This document shows positions 1 through 12,057 of a stretch of 64,000 bases of DNA, piece by piece. Within the stretch, counting starts at the first letter, position 1; each line of letters opens with the position of its first letter. The notes below the pieces were generated by a model that saw nothing but the letters and a program-made list of their open reading frames with translations, was not told the origin of the DNA and searched no databases. The position numbers were made by a program, and so were the translations under genes. The stretch is from Anodontia alba. Taxonomy: Eukaryota > Mollusca > Bivalvia > Lucinida > Lucinidae. The stretch is taken from NCBI GenBank assembly GCA_964016985.1, contig OZ024830.1, forward strand, positions 59,752,104 to 59,816,103. Reading direction: 5' to 3'.

Positions 1-371
1 GGGCTTATTTAAACTTGTTAGACTCTTGTTAAAGATCTGAATTTCAGACGTTTCAAATACTACAAAGCTCAACGTCCACTTAATTCAAGAATGATAATAT
101 CAAATACATTTTAGAAAAAAAAATGTCATCTGACGATACTGTATGACAACAGGTTATATATTAGCATATATCATTATGCCACCATCCATGACAATATGTT
201 GAAGCTATGTCAACTTTTTAGATATATTAACCCTATTCAAAAGTGTCATTTTATAAACAGAATCTTACACTCATGGTTATTTTATACTGCTCGCCAAAGC
301 TCGTTTCAAGAATTTCATACAAAATGACCGCTCAATGTGAGATCGTGTATGCATTGAATTCAGTTAAAACT
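1..371. other. AT-rich leader, nothing recognised
   Basis: I see no gene, repeat unit or splice-bounded exon here. A short open frame starting at 243 runs into the R element and is not credible as a gene. Confidence 0.5.
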
Positions 372-2658
372 AACAAGAATTCCGCGGAAGGCGTCATCGC
401 ACCTGCTGGGGCAAAAGTCACAGCAGCCACAATCAGAATGTGGTTATTTAATTAGTTTATTCCATTCTTAGCAGTGCTTAGTTGGAAAACTGGGTTGAAA
501 AAAATGTAGACAAAGTGCCTAGTGGGGCACATATATTCCAGGCCAGTGCCATTCCCTCTAATGGCTATATCTTCAGCACTGACTTTTCGCATTATACAGC
601 CCAATGATAATGGAACGTCGACGTAAAACGTGTAAAAGTTGGAGCGTGAAATATAGGTCAAGGTCATGGGTCAAGGTACCTGCTAATTCAGTACATCAAG
701 GAGAAGCACTATGCAAGGTATGGTGGTTGTAGGCCTTATAGTTGAGGAGTTATCAAACATCAACGTAAAATAGGTCAAATATAGGTCAAGGTACCTGCCA
801 AGCCAGTGCAATGAGGTGAAGCACTATGCAAGGTTTAGTGGTTGTAGGTCTTATATTTGAGGAGGTACCGAACATCAACATAAAAAGTGTCGTTGTTGTG
901 TTGAGGTTTTACGGCCCAGTCAACCCAATGGGGTCATGTCGAGCGCGGTCAGTTTACATAACCACACGTTTACTGGGCAGGCTTAGTCCTCCAAGCGGTT
1001 AACCAGTATTGTGCACATTCTTTCGCCAGAAACTGACAACTGCCCTTCTTGAATCAGCGGAAGGGAGAGAATGACCGTAGAAAATATTTCATGATCAATC
1101 TCCACGAAAGAATGTTGCCGACCTCGGCGGGGATCGAACCCGCGACCTCCTGGTCTCCAGTCGGACGCGCATCCAACTGCGCCACCGAGGCCGGCATAAA
1201 AAGTGTCAAAGTTACTGGAGTGCAAAATATACATGTAGGTCAAGGCCACCAGGTCAAGGTACCTGCCAAGTCAGTACATCGAGAAGAAGCACTATATAAG
1301 ATTTGGTGGTTGAAGGCCTTACAGTTGAGGACATATGGAAGGACGCATAAAAGGTGTAAAAGTGAATGAAGCGTGAAATATAGGTCAAGGTCACCCAGTC
1401 AAGGTACCTGCGGAGGCCGTACATTGAGGAGAAGCACTATGTGAGGTTTGATGATTGTAGGCCTTATAGTTGAGGAGTTATTGAACGTTGACGTAAAATG
1501 TGTAAAAGGCACTGGAGCGCAAAATATAGGTCAAGGTCACCGGGTCAAGATACCTGCCAAGTCAGTACATCTAGGAGAAGCACTATGCAAGGTTTGATGG
1601 CTAGAGGTCTAACACTTGAGGAGATCTGGAATGTTGACGTTAATTATGTCTGAGTCACTGCAGCCAAAATATAGGTCAAGGTCACCAGGTCAAGGTATAT
1701 GCCGAGTCAGTACATTGAGAAAAAGCACTTTGCAAGGTTTGATGGTTGTAGGCCTTATAGTTGAGGAGATATCGAACGTCGACGCAAAATGTGTCAAAGT
1801 CACTGGAGCGCAAAATATAGGTCAAGGTCACCGGGTCAAGGTACCTGCAGAGTCAGTACATCTAGGAGAAGCACTATGCAAGATTTGGTAGTAGTAAGCC
1901 TTATAGTTGAGAAGATCTGGAACGTCAACGTAAATTATGTCAGTCAATGGTGCGCAAAATATAGGTCAAGGTCATTGGGTCAATGTACCTACCAAGTCTG
2001 GAGGTCAGGGAGATGTGTCATGCAAGGTATGATGGTTGTTGTAGAATTGTAGTTGATTAGAATACTAACTTTGACGTAAATGTCGAACTTTGACATAACA
2101 GAAAAGTTAACAGGCAGACAGACAGACGGATGAACGGACAGACGAATGGAAAAGCAGGCACATATGTTGCAAAGTCAGGAGGTCAGGGAGATGTTTCATA
2201 CAAGGTTTGATGGTTGTTTAGTCTTGTAGTTGATTAGAATACTAACTTAGACATAAATGTCGAACTTCGACATAACAGAACTGTTAACAGACGGACAGAC
2301 AGACGGACAAACGAATGGAAAAGCGGGAACCTATGTCGCAAAGTCTGGCGGTCAGGGAGATGTTTCATGCAAGGTTTGTCTTGTAGTTGATTAGAACACT
2401 AACTTTGACATAAATGTCGAACTTCGACATAAATGTTGACAGACGGACAGAAAAGCGGATGCCTATGTCGCAAAGTCAGGAGGTCAGGGAGATGTTTCAT
2501 GCAAGGTTTGATGCTTGTTTAGTCTTGTAGTTGATTAGAATAGTAACTCTGACATAAATGTCGAACTTCGACATAAATGTTGACAGACGGACGGACTGAC
2601 GGACGGACAGAAAATCGGACGCCTATATCGCACCCTGCTACAAGCAGGTGCGATAAAA
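372..2658 (+). mobile_element. R1 element, Helentron-like with internal tandem array
   Basis: The element starts near aacaagaattccgcgg. From about 640 to 2050 it holds ~150 bp monomers, each with a 'tataggtcaaggtcaccggg' phrase and a 'gaagcactatgcaagg' phrase. A second, shorter monomer type with cagacagacgg stretches follows to 2600. The end is a hairpin, tatcgcacc (2626-2634) pairing with ggtgcgata (2647-2655). The 11 bp tcgcacctgct at 397-407 is the exact reverse complement of agcaggtgcga at 2643-2653. A 5' subterminal motif matching the 3' hairpin arm is typical of Helentron-type non-autonomous elements. No protein is encoded. A SINE (902-1195) is inserted in it. A 3'-truncated copy lies at 38021-39530. 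Confidence 0.75.
902..1195 (-). mobile_element. S-SINE copy 1, full length, 12-bp TSD
   Basis: This is a minus-strand copy of the tRNA-derived SINE. On its sense strand it has an A-box-like ggctcagttgg-type segment, a B box (ggttcgatcccc-type), a unique body and a tail ending tcaacacaac. It is flanked by perfect 12 bp duplications (ataaaaagtgtc) at 890-901 and 1196-1207, so the boundaries are secure. It lies inside the R1 array. Small open frames across it are SINE sequence, not genes. Confidence 0.93.
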
Positions 2659-3010
2659 ACCACTGAAATTTTGAGATACAACCTTCTTGCACTGACTTTG
2701 ATTCATATTTCTATCAATCCTAGTGCAAGACGGTTGTAACTTGAGATACAATTGTCTTGCACTGAACGAATAATACACATTTACCTTGATTCTAGTGCAA
2801 GACACTTGTAACTCAAATTCTTCCATATATCTCATTTCAGTTCATAAGTAATTTTTCACAATATTTCATCATTTGTTATGATAACTTTAATCATTTGACA
2901 ATATCAAATACTTTATTATCATTTTGAAAAAAAAAAAAAAAAGTTTAGTTTTTCTTCTTATGAAAAGTTTTCTAAAACTAAGTTACAACCGTCTTGCACT
3001 GAGCCCTCGT
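2659..3010. repeat. Cluster of alternating inverted 21-bp motifs
   Basis: The motif acaaccgtcttgcact occurs forward near 2680, 2747 and 2985 and as its complement agtgcaagacggttgt near 2721 and 2793. Two ~70 bp direct units each hold one forward and one reversed motif, so each unit can fold into a hairpin. A poly-A run separates the last copy. Function unknown. Confidence 0.6.
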
Positions 3011-3260
3011 TATGTTGTTCAATATATGGTTAAATAAAGGTGTCCTGGGGTGTCTTCCAGTGTCCTGGGGTAATAAGACAGACCACCCCAGCATTGACGT
3101 AGGCTAATTTTGGCAAGGTTTGCACAGTTTTGTAGAGGTACACAAAGCGGGGGCATCCGTGTTAAATGGACCTCTAGTCATTTGTCATTGCATGCAAATA
3201 TTTAATCTTGTTTCAATATGAATGCAAATTAAACTGATTATCTTATCTATACAAACCTTT
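3011..3260. other. Unclassified spacer
   Basis: It contains a short direct duplication (gtgtcctgggg twice, near 3040-3070). No coding evidence. Confidence 0.4.
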
Positions 3261-3284
3261 GTAGGACAACATGAACATGCGAGT

Positions 3285-4051
3285 GCAGGACAAAATTCAC
3301 CCCCTCACCCCGGACATAATCCCTTCTGCTCATTTTTATATAGGTGGACATAATCCCTCCCATGTGTTTTTGCAACGTGCTCATTTTACAAGGTGGGCAG
3401 AATCCCTTTCTGTAAATTTTCTTTGGACAAAATCCGTTCTGCTTAACTTTCAAGGTGGATAGAATCCCCACCTGCCCAATCTCCCCAGCTTATTTTATAA
3501 ACTGCACACACTTGTGTGTATACCGACAGCTGTTTCGGCACACAAATATCTGTCTTGTAAGTTCCTAAGCTGAATATGACTACCATGAACATACAAGCAG
3601 TATCAAAACAGATTTAAAACATGCCTTTTTAGTTGTTTTTGCTTTTTTTTTTCTTTCTTCTTCTTTTTTTTTTTTTACTCAGATCTGACTGCACATCCAA
3701 AAATTTGATCAAACGAATCACTGTTTATTTAAAGGGTAACGAAGGTCCCAAGAATTGTGGCTTGTTTTATCAGAGATTTCACTTGAAGAACTTGCTATTG
3801 TAGGAAATGTTCAATGAAAGAAATTGGATCCTCCAAGCAATGGTGCAATTTGAGTCTTCGCCCGCTATTGAGGAAAATGCTACAGCTGTAGCCAAGTGGA
3901 CAGGCAAGACTCTGATCAGCTTGGAGATGTAGGGGATTTCAGCCGGGAGGGGTTTTGTCCTAGTTGGAAAATTCACAGAAGGGATTTTGTCCACCTTGTA
4001 AAAAAAAAAAAAAAAGCGGGGGCGGGGGAGTTATATCCATATATCCATGTT

Positions 4052-4089
<38 letters not shown>

Positions 4090-4170
4090 ATGGAAGGGAT
4101 TATGTCCATCTAAACAAAAAATAAGCAGAAGGGATTTCGTGCGGGAGAGATATTGTCCGTATACCTGAAC
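3285..4170. mobile_element. Long inverted-repeat (foldback-type) element
   Basis: The left arm (about 3290-3478) and right arm (about 3940-4165) are imperfect reverse complements. Each is built from repeats of a ggacataatcccttctgc phrase separated by A/T runs. The right arm has expanded poly-A tracts (about 4002-4016 and 4054-4088). The ~460 bp spacer holds a 42-codon open frame (3808-3936, + strand) ending in a WTGKTLISLEM-like peptide. It resembles nothing I know and may be captured sequence. The outer ends are fuzzy and I found no TSD. Confidence 0.55.
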
Positions 4171-4181
4171 ATGCAGTTTGA

Positions 4182-4915
4182 CGTTTTCACAAAATTTCAT
4201 CTACATGTACTTAAATTAAACCAAAGACGTATAAAATTACAAGATTCGCAACTAAACGAAATCCCGCAATATCTCGTGCGTCCCTGTGTTAAGAGTCCTA
4301 CGGTCGCGAGAGCCGCGCGAGACTTTCGTTACCAAGACAACACAGGTACGCTATCGCCGGTATCGCTCGAAAGAGCGAACAACCATGACCGTAATTCTTG
4401 ATTGTTTTCTCTCACAGTATAAATAAACATTACCTTTTTTTTTCTTGATTGTTTTCTCTCACAGCATAAATAAACATTATCTTTTTTTTTTTTTTCACAA
4501 GGCGTCATTCATACTATTTAATTGATAAAAAGGAGAAATGAATTTGTAAAAGTCGGCGATTTTCAAGAGGCGAAAGACATCGAAGATTCACAGCTGCCGG
4601 TAAAAATCTGTCAGGTGTTTTCATTTCGATTATTTTCTGTCCCGATCAGCATCAGAATCTCAATGATACTTGATTTTTTTTTTTAATTTATTCATTCGGG
4701 GTTTTACGTTTCTTTCAAGATTATTTCACTTATATCGAGGCGACCGTTAATCAGATGCGGGCCTGACGATGTTGAAACTCGGGCTATTTGAAATCTAAAT
4801 AGAAAATTGTAGAATAACAGTAGACCTATGTCTAAACAGAGCATGTAAAAATAAAATAAAATAAACAACTAAATCCACAATCATTAAAAAAGTCAATCAG
4901 TCAACTCCCCGAAAT
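4182..4915. other. Non-repetitive segment with a CpG-richer patch
   Basis: Positions 4250-4390 are richer in CpG than the surroundings (tcgtgcg, gtcgcgagagccgcgcgag, gctatcgccggtatcgctcg). A ~36 bp segment beginning cttgattgttttctctcac is duplicated at 4397-4433 and 4443-4481. No exon or promoter can be asserted. Confidence 0.4.
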
Positions 4916-5545
4916 GTTTTTTGGAGTTACAAAACTGGCAATGCCCTACAACTGTGTTCCATAACAAATAATGGGTAGGGTGAATGAAATAAACATTTTC
5001 ACCTGTTCTATGATGATTTAAGACTTGCTGGCCAACACAGGATAAGATATAATTTTAATTAATAATAATAATATCTGACATAAAAATCAGAAAACTTAAA
5101 AGTTTTATGTGTTACAAAATGGGCAATGCCCCGTCAACTATTCCATAACAAACAATGGGAGGGCGTTTGGAATAAACATATAAACTCATAAATATTACAT
5201 ATTTTAGGATGATACCGGGCTTGAAATGCGGGCCAACACAGGTTCAGGTATAACTGTAACTAACAGTAATAATATCTGACAGAAAATTTAGAAAACTGAA
5301 ATGTTTTTTGCGTTACAAAATGGGTAATGCCTTGGCAACAACCAGTGGTTCCAGTGCATATAACGGGTGGGGGTATATGACATACAACACACGTTTAATG
5401 CATGGTTTGGCCGATTTAGCACTTTAAAATGCTGGCCAACACAGGATCAGATATAATTTTAACTAAAAATTATAGTATCAGACAGACAACGCAGAAAACT
5501 GAAATGTTTTTTGTGTTACAAAAGGGCAATGATTTGGAAAACTCG
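4916..5545. repeat. Tandem array of ~195-bp monomers
   Basis: The phrase gttacaaaa(t/c)tgg(g/c)caatgcc recurs near 4926, 5111, 5313 and 5514. Each is followed by a 'ccataacaaa(t/c)aatggg' segment and a 'gctggccaacacagg' segment, giving about 3.5 monomers. Unlike the E and F arrays, it shows neither a hairpin end nor the common core. Confidence 0.75.
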
Positions 5546-6134
5546 CATCAGTCTTTCATCACTCAATGTGTACAGCACTGTTCAACGTCTTCTTTCTCAG
5601 TTGGTTCGGCAGATGTGCAAAAATAACTGGGTAGTTAGTAAACTTGAGACATTCAAGGACCTATTTCGTTCCCTTAAATTCGCTACATAAAGTAAGAAGT
5701 TATATAAAACTTACTTGAAATCTGCTAAAAATTCATGCTCCAGTCTTCATGATGAAACCCGTTTTTGTTGGTAAAACGATGTTGTTTTGACTAATTCATG
5801 ACATAAACGGACACAGTCAATTAAATAAAATCTATTGAAGGCAACAGTTTTTAACAGTAACGATCATACGATAGTATTTCATCAACAAATATTTCTTGGC
5901 GAAGAAAAAAACAAGATGGCGGCACGTGACGCTATCGGTTCTCGAACGTCTCTCGCGGTTTCTCGGGGTATCACGAGATGTGTTGGTTCTTTCTATTACG
6001 CGGAGAACAAGTTGCAAATCCTTGTATTATTTACGTCCTTGATTAAACTTTCATTAATATCAGGATTTTTTTCGAATTTCTGCAAGAACAGATTGAACAA
6101 ATATGCTCAAACTCGCATTTGTGTCACTTGGTGG
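5546..6134 (+). other. Non-repetitive segment with a CpG/E-box patch and a weak ORF
   Basis: Around 5912-5990 is a CpG-rich stretch with aagatggcgg followed by cacgtgac, the combination seen in some animal promoters (YY1-like site plus E-box). A 101-codon open frame (5835-6140) covers it, with an inner ATG at the aagATGGCGG. The translation resembles no family I know, and the frame runs into the palindrome at 6135. I treat it as a candidate promoter or first exon only. Confidence 0.25.
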
Positions 6135-6210
6135 TTGTAAGTTTTTCATTCAGATCAGTTACTTAATTGACATATGAATTAAGTAACTGATCTGAATGAA
6201 AAACTTACAA
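6135..6210. repeat. 34-bp perfect inverted repeat with 8-nt loop
   Basis: The arms 6135-6168 and 6177-6210 are exact reverse complements. The left arm begins ttgtaagtttttcattcaga and the loop is gacatatg. It directly abuts the truncated Tc1-like transposase remnant, so it may mark the break that removed the rest of that element. Confidence 0.95.
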
Positions 6211-6534
6211 TTTTCTTTGAATGATGCGTTTTGAAACTGAGGAGTCCCTGTGCTGGTTAAAAAGCGCACTGATGTCAGATAAACTCCTTTTTCTGTTAAT
6301 CTTGACAGTCCGCAAAATCGTTCTAGAGTCCCGTCTGCTTAGTTTGGCTGGTGCACCCTTTCTTTGAATGTTCTCTACATTTCCCCTTTTCCTAAATCTA
6401 TCAATCACACCTGAAATTGTAGTCCTGGGAATGCCCAGCCGCCTTGAAATTTCAGCTTATCGACTTCCTGAGTAATAAAGTGACACTATTGCTTCTTTGA
6501 CATCAGCACTCAATTCATTTCTGTTTCTGACCAT
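6205..6534 (-). pseudogene. Tc1/mariner transposase, N-terminal fragment
   Basis: Read on the minus strand from an ATG at 6534, the frame gives the paired helix-turn-helix region of a Tc1-type transposase. A first HTH ends in RRLGIPRTTI, followed by VIDRFRKRGNVENI, a short basic linker and a second HTH with KKNR/SLSDISALFN-like residues. Transposases of this type bind the TIR through this region and carry a DDE domain after it. Here the frame has a stop in the first HTH (within ...SR*AEI, near 6460), and the DDE domain is missing because the sequence ends at the palindrome 6135-6210. No TIRs were found. It is a dead remnant, and no neighbouring fragment restores it. Confidence 0.85.
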
Positions 6535-6740
6535 GTTGTTTACACAGGAACAGGAAATTGTTGCAGACGACAAAGTCACGTGACATTTCATCATGTGATA
6601 GTCATGTGACCAGCAAACAACCTTGGGTGATACAAGGGAAGCAACGTTTTTACTTTATGCAAGCCTCTCGCGATTATTGCCCTTGCACTGCAATCAATAC
6701 ATCCAACACATATTTGGATTTTCACTGATGCCACAACCCT
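6535..6740. other. Spacer upstream of the Tc1 remnant
   Basis: It contains cacgtgac-type and catgtgac repeats (6577-6610) but no identified TIR or gene. Confidence 0.3.
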
Positions 6741-7151
6741 GTAGGTGGACATGGATGAAATCTCAGATATCCGAGTTCAAAGCCTTGAAATATTGGATAA
6801 TTAATCTTAAATTACATTCCCTTGATTGCTGAAAAAGCTGCCGTTTGCTTTTGTCATCAGCATAACTCCTTCAGGTTTGATCTGATCTTCCTGAAACTTG
6901 CAGATAAGGTGGATATGGATGAAATCTCGGAGTTTAAAACCTGACCAGATGAGGTCACTTGAGTTGCGTCCCCTTGAACTCTGAAAAAGCCTGTTTGACT
7001 TTGAAATCAGCATTTAGTCATTCAGTTTTGATCGGATCTTCCTGAAACTTGCAGATAAGGTGGACATGGATGAAATGTCGCACATGAATTTGAAACCTGG
7101 CTAGATCGGAACATTATTCTTTATGCCCCCCTTGATTGCTGAAAAAGCCTG

Positions 7152-7183
<32 letters not shown>

Positions 7184-7937
7184 GTCTTCAGCATAACTTG
7201 TTCAGTTTTGATCAGATCTTCCTACACTTGCAAGCAAGGTGGACAAGGATGAAATGTCAAATTCGAAAACTGGCCAGATCGGATCATTAATCTTTGAATT
7301 ATGGCCCCATGATTGCTACACAAGCCCATTTGACTTTGTCATCAGCATAACTTGTTCAATTTTGATCGGATCTTCCTGAAACTTGCAGATAAGGTAGACA
7401 TAGATGAAGTTTGAGGAGTTTGAAACCTGGTCAGATTGGATCATTTGTCTTGAGAATTTCGTCCCCTTGATTGCTGTAAAAGCCTATACTTGACTTTATC
7501 AACACATTGTTTTGAAACTTGCAGATGAGAACATGGACAAAGTCTTGGGAGGAATTCGGAAACTGTCCAAATTAGACGATTTATTTTAGAGGTGGACATG
7601 GGTGAAGTTTGAGGAATTCTAAACTTGGCCAGATATGATCATTTGCCTTAGAGTTACATCCCCTTAACTGCTGAAAACAAATATTTTCAACCTTGTCATC
7701 AGCAGGACTCATTCAGTTTTGTTCAGATCTCCTAGAAACTTGCATATAAGTATGCTTTGGATAAACGCTTGAATTAAAACAAAACAAGCCAGGTCTGCCT
7801 ATTAATCATAGTTATGTACCTTTGGTTTTTGAAAATGTCTATTTTTGACCTTGTCATCCGCCTAGGTCCTTTAGTTTTGAACAAATCTAAATTTAACTTG
7901 CAGATAAGATGGGCTTGGACAAAAGCTTGAACAAGTT
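6741..7937 (+). repeat. ~155-bp tandem array, left part
   Basis: About seven monomers carry 'cctgaaacttgcagataagg' (6892, 7045, 7377 and variants), 'gtggacatggatgaaat' and a ccttgattgctgaaaaagcc segment. A long T run interrupts one monomer (7147-7181). The array continues at 12058-12600, so the E1 element (7938-12057) was inserted into it. The 3' outer end near 12600 (ctacaggtgagagttaagg) suggests the array belongs to a further Helentron-like element. Confidence 0.75.
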
Positions 7938-8559
7938 AAACAAGAGGTCCTCGGGCCACAGCTCGCTCACCTGAGTGACATAGCCACTGCAGATATGCAG
8001 ATGTTAGGCAACATTTTTCCAATCCTATCACCGCAACTAATGAAAAGATCATCATTTGAGCAGTTTTAAATTTTGAAGAATATACGGGCCTGAAAGTCAA
8101 ATGAGGGTGATCATTTGAATAAACTATCAATCACATTTCAACAATAGGATCAATGTGAAATTTGGTGGAAATTGGCTAAGTGGTTTCTGCAAAATCATAA
8201 TTTTATACACGTAAACAGCACAGTGGCAGGGAAATATAATAAAATTAAGAAGAGGCCCACAGGCCACGGGTCGCTCACCTGAGTGACATAGCCACTGCAG
8301 ATATGCAGATGTTATGCAACATTTTTCCAATCCTGTCACTAATGAAAAGATCATCATTTAAGCAGTTCTTAATTTTGAAGAAGAATATATATGGCATGAC
8401 AGTCAATGAAGCGCGATCATTTGAACAAACTCTCAATCATATTTCAACAGTAGGATCAATGTGAAATTTGGTGGCTATGGCTAAGTGGTTTCCGAAGAAT
8501 TATGATTTTTATACATGTAAATAGCTCAGTGGCAGGGAAACATAATAAACATAATCAAG

Positions 8560-10165
8560 ATAGCAGCCATCTTGGATTTCCGATCAGAATGATTTTAGCT
8601 ACTGTTGATCTACAAGTCACCTCGATACTTCCAATGAACTTTGAGTCAACTGCCCTTTTGGTTCAGGAGAAAAAGTTCAAAACAGATTTTTAAGATGGCC
8701 GCCATTTGGGAATTCCTATCGCAACGATTTGAGCTATTTTATCTACAAGTCACCCTGATGCTTCCTACCAAGTTTCGAGTCAATTGGCCTTTCAGTTCTT
8801 CAGAAGAAGGGCAAAACAGATTTTCAAGATGGCCACCATGGCCGCAATTTGGGATTTCCTATTGCAACGATTTGAGCTATTTTATCTACAAGTCACCCTG
8901 ATGCTTCCTACCAAGTTTCGAGTCAATTGGCCTTTCAGTTCATAAGAAGATATTTTCAAGATGGCCGCCATCATGGATTTCCGATTAAAACGAAATTAGC
9001 TACTTTTATATCTACAAGTCATCCAGATGCTTCCTATCAATTTTCAAATCAACTGGCCCTTTGGTTCAGGAAAATAAGCGAAAAAAAAGAGTTTCAAGAT
9101 AGCCGCCATCTTGGATTTCCGAACCAAACAATTTAAGCTATTTTAGATCTACAAGTCACCCCAATGCTTACTACCAAGTTTCAAGTCAAATGGCCTTTCA
9201 GTTCAGGAAAAGAAGCAAAAAATAGATTTTCAAGATGGCTGTCATGGCAGCCATCTTGGATTTCTGATAGGGACTATTTTAGCTATTTTTGATGCTTCCT
9301 ACCTAGTTTAAAGTCAATAAGCATTTCAGTTCAGGAGAAGATGTGAAAAATAGATTTTCAAGATGGCCGCTATCTTGGATTTCCAATCGGAATGATTTTA
9401 GCCATTTTTGATCTATAAGTCACCCCGATGCTTTCTACCAAGTTTCAAGTCAATTGGCTATTGGGTTTAGAAGAAGGAAAAAAAATTCAAGATGGCCACT
9501 ATGGCAGCCATCTTGGATTTCCGATCAGCAGGATATTAGCTATTTTTGATTTACAAGTCACCCTGATACTTCCTACCAAGTTTGCACTCAGTTGGCCTTT
9601 CGGCTCAGAAGATGAAGTGAAAAACAGATTTTCAAGATAGCGGCCATGGCAGCCATCTTGGATTTCCAATAGGAACAATTTCAGCTATTTTTGATCTACA
9701 AGTCACCCAGATGCTTCCTACCCAGTTTCGAGTCAATTGGCATTTGGGTTTAGGAGAAGAAGCGAAAAATAGATTTTCAAGATGGCCGCCATGGCGGCCA
9801 TCTTGGATTTACGATCGGCACGATTTTAGCTATTTTTGATCTATATGTCACCCCAATGCCTCCTACCAAGTTTCTAGTCACCTGGCCTTTCGGTGCAGGA
9901 GAAGAAGCTGTATAGATTTTCAAGATGGCAGCCATGGCGGTCATCTTGGATTTCCGATCGGAATGATTTTAGCTATTTCCGATCAACAAGTCTTTCCCTG
10001 ATGCTTCCTACCAAGTTTTGAGTCAACTGACTTTTTTGGTTTAGGAGAAGAAGCCAAAAATAGATTTTCAAGATGGAAGCCATCTTGGATTTCCGATCTG
10101 AATGATTTTAGCCATTTTTGATCTACAAGTCACCCCAATGCTTCCTACCAAGTATCGAGTCAATT
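8560..10165 (+). repeat. 145-bp monomer array with palindromic aagatggc motifs
   Basis: Each unit contains a caagatggc/gccatcttgga palindrome, gattttagctatttttgatc, tacaagtcacccc, gatgcttcctaccaagttt and a ggttcaggagaagaag segment. The same array occurs at 37880-40445 and 58080-59960. Frequent single-base and short-indel differences show no strong recent homogenisation. Confidence 0.85.
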
Positions 10166-10339
10166 GGCCCAGGGGTGTAGGAGGAGTAGGCTTTTAAAGC
10201 AATTGTCAATGCCGCACACGAGACATTGACTGACCACAATAGTTCACCATGAGCTCTTCGTGCTCAGGTGAGCTAACAAGATGACGGCCATCTTAGATTT
10301 CCAATCAGGATTTTAGCCACTGTTGATCTACAAGTCACC

Positions 10340-11995
10340 TCAATACTTCCAATATAAATGTATATGGCCCATATAAATGCATGGGGAAGCAAATTTGACC
10401 TTGCAATAAAAATGACCAGCATTTTAGCAATTTTGGTAGATCTCCTGTCCCCTAAAATTTGTACAAAGATCAGGGCCCAGGTCTTATTTGGTTCTTGAGA
10501 AGAAGATTTTTAAAAGTTTTTACCATATATCGGCATGGCAGCCATTTTGATCAATGCACCACACCCATTTTAGCAGTCTTTCGTTCTCCTGCCCCAAGAA
10601 GGCTCCACATGAAATTTGAGCAACACTGACCTAGAAGCTTCAGAGGAGATGTCAGTTGAAATTATCAACATTTTTTCCTTACAAATGTATGGGACCCATA
10701 CAAATGCATACAGAAGCAAACTTGACCTCGCCATAAAAAAGGTCAAATGTCAATGTAGGACCATTATTTTAGCAACTCAGGTAAACCTCCCGTCCCTGAT
10801 GATTTGTGCAAAGATTCAGCCATAAGGCATCCTCGGTTCTGGAGAAGTAGATTTTTAAAGGCTTTTACCATATATGGGCATGCAACAATCTTGATCAATG
10901 GACAGCAACTATTTTAGCAATCTTTCATTCCCCTGCCCCAGTGAGGCTCCAAATAAAATTTGATCAACACAGGCCCAGAGGCTCCAAAGAAGTTGTTTGA
11001 AATGTTCAACATTTTTCCCATACACATGCATAGGGAAGCAAACTTGACCTCACCATAAAAAAGGTCAAATGTCAATCAATATGACCAATAATTTAGCAAC
11101 TTTCGTAGACCTCCCGTCCCTGATCACTTGTGCAAAGATTCAGCCATAAGGCATCCTCGGTTCTGGAGAAGAAGATTTTTAAAAGGCTTTTACCATATAT
11201 GGGCATGGCTGCCATCTTGGTCAATGGACCCCAACCATTTTATCAATCTTCTATTTCCCTGCCCCAGGGAGGCTCCAAATGAAATTTGAGCAACATTGGC
11301 CCAGAGGCTCCAGAGGAGAAATCATTTGAAATTCTCAACATTTTTTCTCATACAAATCCACAGGGAAGCGAACTTGACCTTGTCGTAAAAAGGTCAAATG
11401 TCAATGTATCACCATTATTTTAGCTATTTCAGTAGACTTCCCGTCCCTGATAATTTATGCAACGATTCAGCCATAAGGCATCCTCTGTTCTGGAGAAGTA
11501 GATTTTTAAAGTTGTTTTTACCATACATTGTATATGGGCATAGAGGCCATCTTGGTCAATGGACGGCAACCATTTTAGCAATCTTTCATTCCCCTGCCCC
11601 AAGGAGGCTCCAAATGAATTTTGAGCAACATTGGCCCAGAGGATCCAGAGGAGGTTGTTTGAAATTCTGAACAGTTTTCCAATACAAATGCATAGGGAAG
11701 CAAACTTGACCTTGCCGTGAAAAGTCAAGTCAATGTACGACCATTATTTTAGCAACTTTGGTAGACCTCCCCCGTTCCTGATGATATATGCAAAGATTCA
11801 GCCACAAGGCATCCTCAGTTTTGGAGAAGATTTTTAAAGGTTTTTACCATATATGGGCATGGTGGCCATCTTGGTCAATGGACGGCAACCATTTTAGCAA
11901 TCTTTCATTTCCCTGCCCCAGGGAAGCTCCAAATGAAAACGGAGCAAAATTGGCTCAGGGGCTTCAGAGGAGAAGTCATTTGAAAATGTTAACGG
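10340..11995 (+). repeat. 335-bp monomer array
   Basis: The phrase ttttaccatatatgggcatg recurs near 10870, 11193, 11533 and 11851, with a degenerate copy near 10520. Each unit also has gtagacctcccgtccctgatg, ggaggctccaaatgaaatttg and agaggagaag(t)c segments. Related arrays are at 19020-19740, 25290-26880 and 40575-40990. Confidence 0.85.
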
Positions 11996-12057
11996 ACGGA
12001 TGGACGGACGAAAAGTGATCACTATAGCTCATCCTGAGCATAGCTCAGGTGAGCTAA

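Larger units (their letters stand above)
7938..12057 (+). mobile_element. E1: composite Helentron-like element
   Basis: It starts caagaggtcctcgggccac, followed by gctcacctgag. The head segment occurs twice in tandem (7938-8245 and 8250-8555). About eleven 145 bp monomers follow (8560-10160). A tail at 10235-10276 ends gctcaggtgagctaa. About five 335 bp monomers then follow (10340-11990), and a second tail ends at 12057 (cctgagcatagctcaggtgagctaa). It therefore looks like two related elements sharing one head or joined by deletion. The flanks are parts of one 155 bp array. No ORF of element size is present. Confidence 0.8.

Noticed and set aside
983..1249. Open frames across SINE copies (also 12784-12978, 27417-27620, 27755-27958)
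   Set aside because: They give nearly the same peptide because they are the same SINE, with TSDs proving insertion. They are not protein-coding genes.
3896..4200. Lysine- or phenylalanine-run frames
   Set aside because: They are translations of poly-A/poly-T tracts.
8127..10100. Many 60-90 codon frames in the 145-bp arrays (also 39510-40088 and 58011-59995)
   Set aside because: The frames recur with the monomer period and shift between units. They are by-products of the repeat.
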